Source of the DNA: Bacillota bacterium
Lineage (GTDB): Bacteria; Bacillota; Clostridia; Christensenellales; CAG-138
Length of the DNA: 10,697 nucleotides
Direction: 5' to 3'
NCBI GenBank assembly: GCA_023458355.1
Contig: JAEWZS010000092.1
Location: forward strand, 1-10,697
Every line of letters begins with the position of its first letter. The stretch's first letter is position 1. The translations under genes and the position numbers were made by a program. Of the stretch, positions 7,406-10,697 are shown piece by piece. A model generated the notes under the pieces. It did not search any database. It saw nothing but the letters and a program-made list of their open reading frames with translations, and was not told where the DNA came from.

Positions 7406-7567
7406 TTTATCCATCCACACGATATACGTCAAAATCGCTTTTATCAGCCGTAAATGCATCCCTGCCTGAAGTACAGGTGGATCGTATCCGCCCGCCTCGC
7501 TACGGTACAGTGCGATGAACCCACCCGCTCCGAAGCGGAAGAACGATAATATAGAAACGGATTTAGT
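7406..7567. other. Intergenic stretch with three short hairpins, no gene seen
   Basis: No convincing coding frame, promoter or RNA gene was found. Small inverted repeats are GATAAAT-CCTA-ATTTATC at 7394-7411 (spanning the GNAT 2 stop codon), GGTGGAT-CGT-ATCCGCC at 7476-7492 (with one G-T pair) and CCGCT-CCGA-AGCGG at 7525-7538. None is followed by a T run, so they are not typical intrinsic terminators. The stretch is rich in C on the plus strand around 7485-7530, unlike the AT-rich genes on either side. Confidence 0.4.
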
Positions 7568-8101
7568 ATGGAATTAAAAATAAGACCGGGAACAACAAAG
7601 GATATTGATTCTCTGGAGCAGCTATATGATGCAGTGAACGACCATTTAGCAGCCACCGTTAACTATGCGGGATGGAAAAAGGGTGTTTACCCTGTTCGAG
7701 AAGATGCGGTAAACGGTATACATGAGGGTGATTTATTTGTTGTAACAGAAAATGAAGAAATTATTGGCTCGATGATTTTGCGTCATCAGCCTGAACCTGC
7801 ATATAATACTGCAACATGGCAAACCGCACTGGAGTATAGCGATGTACTGGTTATCTATACTTTTGTGGTGCATCCGCGAAAACTCCAACATGGAATCGGC
7901 ATGAAGATGCTGGATTTTGCTGCACAATATGCCAAAAATTCGAAAGTTAAAACATTGCGTTTGGATGTATATGAGAAGAATATTCCCGCTATTCGTTTAT
8001 ATGAAAAATGCGGTTTCCGATATGTTGATACAGTTAGCCTTGGGTTAGAAGAATATGGCCTAGATTGGTTCAGATTGTATGAGAAGGTATTGTTCGTTTG
8101 A
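7568..8101 (+). CDS. GNAT-family N-acetyltransferase (GNAT 3)
   Basis: A 177-residue GNAT protein. It begins MELKIRPGTTKDIDSLEQLY, the common first strand and helix. The acetyl-CoA loop is at about 99-115 (FVVHPRKLQHGIGMKML, QHGIG). The C-terminal motif is NIPAIRLYEKCGFRYVDT at 138-155, with the tyrosine and the CGF turn expected in the fold. The ribosome binding site before the ATG at 7568 is weak. The gene is visibly richer in A and T than the pot and exporter genes. It is followed after 12 bp by the MazG-like gene, whose ribosome binding site overlaps this stop codon, so the two are co-transcribed. The substrate is unknown. Confidence 0.87.
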   Translation: MELKIRPGTTKDIDSLEQLYDAVNDHLAATVNYAGWKKGVYPVREDAVNGIHEGDLFVVTENEEIIGSMILRHQPEPAYNTATWQTALEYSDVLVIYTFVVHPRKLQHGIGMKMLDFAAQYAKNSKVKTLRLDVYEKNIPAIRLYEKCGFRYVDTVSLGLEEYGLDWFRLYEKVLFV

Positions 8102-8113
8102 GGAGGTTTTCAA

Positions 8114-8422
8114 ATGCAGCGGTTTTATAAAATGGTCGAAGCCTCAAATAAACGATTTCCCAACGGTGTTGAGCCATTTCAAATGGCAACCCGCTTGTTG
8201 GAAGAATGCGGAGAAGTAGCGGCAGAAATTAACCTCTGGGAAAGTTCCGGAGTAAAACGGCAAAAACGCGGAGAACCCAGTAAAGATGCACTTGCGAATG
8301 AACTGCGCCAAAGCATTGTGGAGCTATTTAAAATTGCTAAATACTATTCTGTAGAAAACGAGTTGGAAGATTCAATCAATCGGTCTATTGAGCAGTCAAA
8401 AAACGAAGGTTTGATTGATTAA
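8114..8422 (+). CDS. Small MazG-like all-alpha NTP pyrophosphohydrolase-type protein
   Basis: A 102-residue helical protein with a GAGGAGG ribosome binding site at 8100-8106. The first metal-binding pattern of MazG/dUTPase-like enzymes is present as LLEECGEVAAE, with E30, E31, E34 and E38. In the second helix the usual E-x-x-D pattern is replaced by ANELRQSIVELFKIAKYY, with E63 but Q66 where Asp is normally found. MazG relatives remove pyrophosphate from non-canonical or alarmone nucleotides. The Q66 change means activity is uncertain, or the protein belongs to a divergent MazG-like subgroup. It lies between two GNAT genes, 12 bp after one and 29 bp before the other, and is probably in one transcript with them. 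Confidence 0.72.
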   Translation: MQRFYKMVEASNKRFPNGVEPFQMATRLLEECGEVAAEINLWESSGVKRQKRGEPSKDALANELRQSIVELFKIAKYYSVENELEDSINRSIEQSKNEGLID

Positions 8423-8451
8423 ACAAATACCGATTTTGTGAGGGAACCTAT

Positions 8452-8988
8452 ATGGAAAAACAAGTCGAAGGGAAAAATGTTATTTTGCGGCGTCCAATCG
8501 ACGGCGACGCTGCATTTTTTGCGCGCTGGTATAATGAACCTGAGATTATGGCCGAATGTGGGTTTACCGAGCGTACCACAGTGGAGCAGGAACTTGCCGC
8601 CATACATAGATGCCTTGAAAGCAAAGACAGGGATTGGTATACGATTACCGACAAAACCGGCAGGGTCATAGGCGAAGCCGGCTTGCTTCGCATGTTCCCC
8701 GAATGGCGCTGTACCGACCTCACTATTATCATACCCGATCCCAATGATCAGGGAAAAGGATATGGTACGGAAGCGATTGAGATGATGCTTGACATTGCGT
8801 TTTATCATTGGGAGTTTAACAGAATTTCCATTGGGGTCGTGGGGTTCAATACATCCGCGCTCAAGTTCTACGAGAAAGTCGGCTTCAAAAAGGAAGGCAT
8901 TCAGGAGCAGGGGTATTTTTATAAAGGCGAGTTCAGCGACTTTATTATGATGAGAATTCTAAAAAGCGAATACATTCTGAGAAACTAG
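8452..8988 (+). CDS. GNAT-family N-acetyltransferase (GNAT 4)
   Basis: A 178-residue GNAT protein of the Acetyltransf_3 type. It begins MEKQVEGKNVILRRPIDGD, typical of the RimJ/RimL and SpeG-like group. The acetyl-CoA loop lies at about 92-106 (IIIPDPNDQGKGYGT, QGKGYG). NTSALKFYEKVGFKKEGI is at 133-150, followed by YFYKGEFSDFIMMRIL. GAGGGA just upstream serves as the ribosome binding site for the ATG at 8452. The C-terminal pattern resembles spermidine acetyltransferase-like proteins, but also many others of unknown target, so no substrate is claimed. It follows the MazG-like gene by 29 bp. Confidence 0.88.
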   Translation: MEKQVEGKNVILRRPIDGDAAFFARWYNEPEIMAECGFTERTTVEQELAAIHRCLESKDRDWYTITDKTGRVIGEAGLLRMFPEWRCTDLTIIIPDPNDQGKGYGTEAIEMMLDIAFYHWEFNRISIGVVGFNTSALKFYEKVGFKKEGIQEQGYFYKGEFSDFIMMRILKSEYILRN

Positions 8989-9093
8989 AGGCACAAAAAG
9001 CAATATCATCCGCACCCGAGGGCAGTAGGGGCTGATAGCATCCACCCGTATTCACCCATCGATCCGACACAACGGAATGCTTTATAATCCCCA

Positions 9094-9122
9094 TTGAATT
9101 GTTTTATCAAACCAAATAGAAT
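9094..9122 (+). promoter_or_regulatory. Candidate promoter of the diguanylate cyclase gene
   Basis: TTGAAT (9094-9099) and TAGAAT (9117-9122) are separated by 17 bases. Transcription would begin near 9129, about 44 bases before the ATG. A TATAAT at 9083-9088 also occurs, but has no matching -35 box. The remaining intergenic sequence from 8989 holds no gene, and no c-di-GMP riboswitch was recognised. Confidence 0.45.
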
Positions 9123-9172
9123 TTGCACGGCGCGTTACCAATTTAATAGCATACCTACCGGGGTGAAACAGT

Positions 9173-10264
9173 ATGGATAAGTGGCCGAATCTATTTTGGA
9201 GCCAAGGAAAATCCTACAAACAGCTTGTATCTGATAACAAAAAAGCCGTTAATGAGTATAACGAGAACATGATTTCCGTGCTCACATTTATGAGTTGGGC
9301 ACTGATGCTGCTGCCATTGATGGCAACCCCTTTCAGCAAGGAGATGATAGGCATTGCGCCTGCCTATTTACTGGCATTTACTGTCTATCTGGTTCTGTTC
9401 TTTCTGTTCAGGCTGCCTATAATTAGAAAGCATGCTCTTTTGGGACTATATATAATCTTTTCCGTACATTTTATATTGACGATCTATCTGAGTACTATTT
9501 ATTCACCCAATATGCGGGCAACAATTCTGCTGGGTGTTTTCTGCGTCATGCCGCTGAGTTTTATTGACCGACCCGGCCGCGTTAACCTATTTGCTGCCTT
9601 TTGGATTATAGTGCATACAACGCTGGCGTTGTTTCTAAAGCCTCAATATGCGCTGGACGATTTGCTCAATTGTCTGTGCTTTGCCATCCTTGGTGGTTTT
9701 CTCGGCAATATGCTGGTACAGGTTCGACTGGAAGGTTATGAAGCGCGCCGATTGCTAACCCTCGAAAAAGAAATCGATGTGCTGACAGGGTTATTCAATC
9801 GCCGCAAGCTGTTTGAAACGCTAGCATATCTTGAAACAACGGACGCAGAAAAGCCCTCCGGAATTTTAATGCTTGATATTGATAACTTTAAGGAATTTAA
9901 CGATAGCTTCGGCCATGCAACGGGAGACAGATGCTTGGGTTGTTTCGGCGAAACGCTTATGAAATTCGCGCAAAGCTTTAAGCTGCAATTCTATCGCTAT
10001 GGCGGTGAAGAATTCGTAGCACTGGCTTATGGATATGACGAGAAAGAAATGTCAGTCGTTGCCGAAAGCCTGAGGATTACAGTACAAAGTATAGATGTAG
10101 ACGGACATCGCATCACCGTCAGTATTGGAGCTGCCTTCTGCGACAACGAACAAATACGAAACTACGAGAAGGTAATCGTTCTAGCGGACGAAGCGGCCTA
10201 TGCCGCTAAGCATGAAGGAAGAAACAGGGTGTGTATGGCGCAAATGAAAGACATTGCCATATGA
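9173..10264 (+). CDS. Membrane-anchored diguanylate cyclase with GGDEF domain
   Basis: A 363-residue protein that should make cyclic di-GMP from two GTP. After about 33 polar residues come roughly six hydrophobic segments (about 34-51, 62-80, 88-108, 117-131, 138-156, 163-182), with no named sensor domain recognised. A short linker rich in charge (about 184-201) leads to the GGDEF domain at about 202-355. The domain has DVLTGLFNRRK at 202-212, LDIDNFKEFND at 234-244 with metal ligand D235 and guanine-contact N243, GHATGD at 247-252, and the active-site motif GGEEF at 277-281. The I-site is absent: SFKL stands where RxxD should be, so product inhibition at that site is not expected. VSIGAAF at 316-322 and ADEAAYAAKHEGRNRV at 338-353 complete the domain. 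GGGGTG lies upstream of the ATG. It is convergent with the HEYGH gene. Confidence 0.92.
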   Translation: MDKWPNLFWSQGKSYKQLVSDNKKAVNEYNENMISVLTFMSWALMLLPLMATPFSKEMIGIAPAYLLAFTVYLVLFFLFRLPIIRKHALLGLYIIFSVHFILTIYLSTIYSPNMRATILLGVFCVMPLSFIDRPGRVNLFAAFWIIVHTTLALFLKPQYALDDLLNCLCFAILGGFLGNMLVQVRLEGYEARRLLTLEKEIDVLTGLFNRRKLFETLAYLETTDAEKPSGILMLDIDNFKEFNDSFGHATGDRCLGCFGETLMKFAQSFKLQFYRYGGEEFVALAYGYDEKEMSVVAESLRITVQSIDVDGHRITVSIGAAFCDNEQIRNYEKVIVLADEAAYAAKHEGRNRVCMAQMKDIAI

Positions 10265-10286
10265 ATGCCCCGTACATCTTATTGCT

Positions 10287-10697
10287 TTACCAATCTATCG
10301 CCTGTTCCCCCGTAGCACGCTCGCCCCATCGGTTTGCGCCGCGTTCCGGGTAGCGGGAGCCGTAGGTTATGCCCCTTTCCTTGTAAACGCACCGTCTTTT
10401 GCTGAACCTTCTTGCCCAAAGTACCGACGGAAGACCGATTAAAAGGGAGAAGAGGGGGCCAAATAGAATGGACTGTACGGTGTGACCGTATTCGTGCACG
10501 AGTATCTTTTTTGACTGGCATTCTTGTGTAGTTCCGTCTATAAAAATAAACATGCCGATCGCAAAGCAGCCTTTTTTTGATAGCCACGGCCGGTTTTCAT
10601 AATAGGTGACGATTGCGCCGTGATACTGTTCTCGTCTTTGCTTTCCTAACAATAACAGCCAAATAAGGCCTGCCAGATTTTGCGGCAGGCCCCATGT
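10287..10697 (-). CDS. Small membrane protein with HEYGH motif, putative zinc-peptidase-like (N-terminus beyond the window)
   Basis: The reading frame is open from the right window edge to a TAA at 10287-10289, giving 136 visible C-terminal residues plus the stop. A TTG at 10650-10652 looks like a start, but the codons before it continue a plausible protein (TWGLPQNLAGLIWLLLL), so the true start lies outside. The fragment shows a hydrophobic segment (WGLPQNLAGLIWLLLLG), a second one containing CFAIGMFIFI, then ILVHEYGHTVQ (HEYGH encoded at 10482-10496), and directly after it a hydrophobic helix SILFGPLFSLLIGLPSVLWA. Near the end is RYPERGANRWG, where a glutamate could act as a third metal ligand. 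HExxH is the zinc site of many metallopeptidases. The architecture is recalled from uncharacterised proteins in Firmicutes and Bacteroidetes; no function is established, and catalysis is inference. It ends 22 bp from the convergent diguanylate cyclase gene. Confidence 0.7.
   Translation of the reverse strand, partial: TWGLPQNLAGLIWLLLLGKQRREQYHGAIVTYYENRPWLSKKGCFAIGMFIFIDGTTQECQSKKILVHEYGHTVQSILFGPLFSLLIGLPSVLWARRFSKRRCVYKERGITYGSRYPERGANRWGERATGEQAIDW

Noticed and set aside
6843..7567. Integron-like cassette sites between the GNAT genes
   Set aside because: No paired RYYYAAC/GTTRRRY core sites were found around the hairpins, and no integrase gene is in the window.
7444..7656. Minus-strand 70-codon frame overlapping the start of GNAT 3
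   Set aside because: It lacks a ribosome binding site, overlaps the well-supported N-terminus of GNAT 3, and shows no domain.
9004..9037. Hairpin TATCA...TGATA with C- and G-rich interior after GNAT 4
   Set aside because: Only five outer pairs form before mismatches, and there is no T run, so it is not a convincing terminator.
9121..9172. Possible c-di-GMP riboswitch before the diguanylate cyclase gene
   Set aside because: A CCTACCGGGG stretch slightly recalls the class I c-di-GMP aptamer, but the conserved paired helices and loop motifs are not present and the space after the predicted start is too short.
10650..10652. TTG as the start codon of the HEYGH gene
   Set aside because: The frame continues upstream with a sequence that reads as real membrane protein (TWGLPQNLAGLIW), and no good ribosome binding site precedes the TTG.

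Overview
The window looks like a chromosomal segment of a Gram-positive bacterium of the Firmicutes, most likely a clostridial lineage. This is inferred from strong AGGAGG-type ribosome binding sites, GTG starts at overlapping gene junctions, a lipoprotein-type PotD, a polyamine operon led by an XRE/cupin regulator, and a BcrA-like ATPase paired with a large ABC-2-type permease. The species cannot be read from the sequence.

Region 1 (1-3792, minus strand) is one tight operon: an XRE-cupin regulator, then potA, potB, potC and potD. Together these encode a spermidine/putrescine importer. The ATPase (PotA) drives two permeases (PotB, PotC), and a lipid-anchored binding protein (PotD, cut by the left window edge) delivers the substrate. 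A strong sigma-70-type promoter sits in front of the regulator gene, and two copies of a TAAAC-N5-GTTTA inverted repeat flank it.

Region 2 (3996-6842, plus strand) is divergent. It has its own near-consensus promoter, an ABC ATPase, a 535-residue permease overlapping it by four bases, and an acetyltransferase 4 bp downstream of the permease. This is probably an export system of unknown substrate.

Region 3 (6956-8988, plus strand) looks like an accessory patch. It holds three further GNAT acetyltransferases, mutually divergent, and a small MazG-like protein, with short intergenic stretches containing weak hairpins. With the one in region 2, there are four GNAT genes in about 2.7 kb. Their targets are unknown.

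Region 4 (9173-10697) has a membrane-anchored diguanylate cyclase (GGEEF active site, no RxxD inhibitory site). Convergent to it is the C-terminal part of a small membrane protein with an HEYGH motif, cut by the right window edge. No RNA genes, CRISPR arrays, insertion sequences or phage genes were seen. The least explained items are the HEYGH protein, the two-site operator-like repeat between the divergent operons, and the GNAT/MazG cluster.
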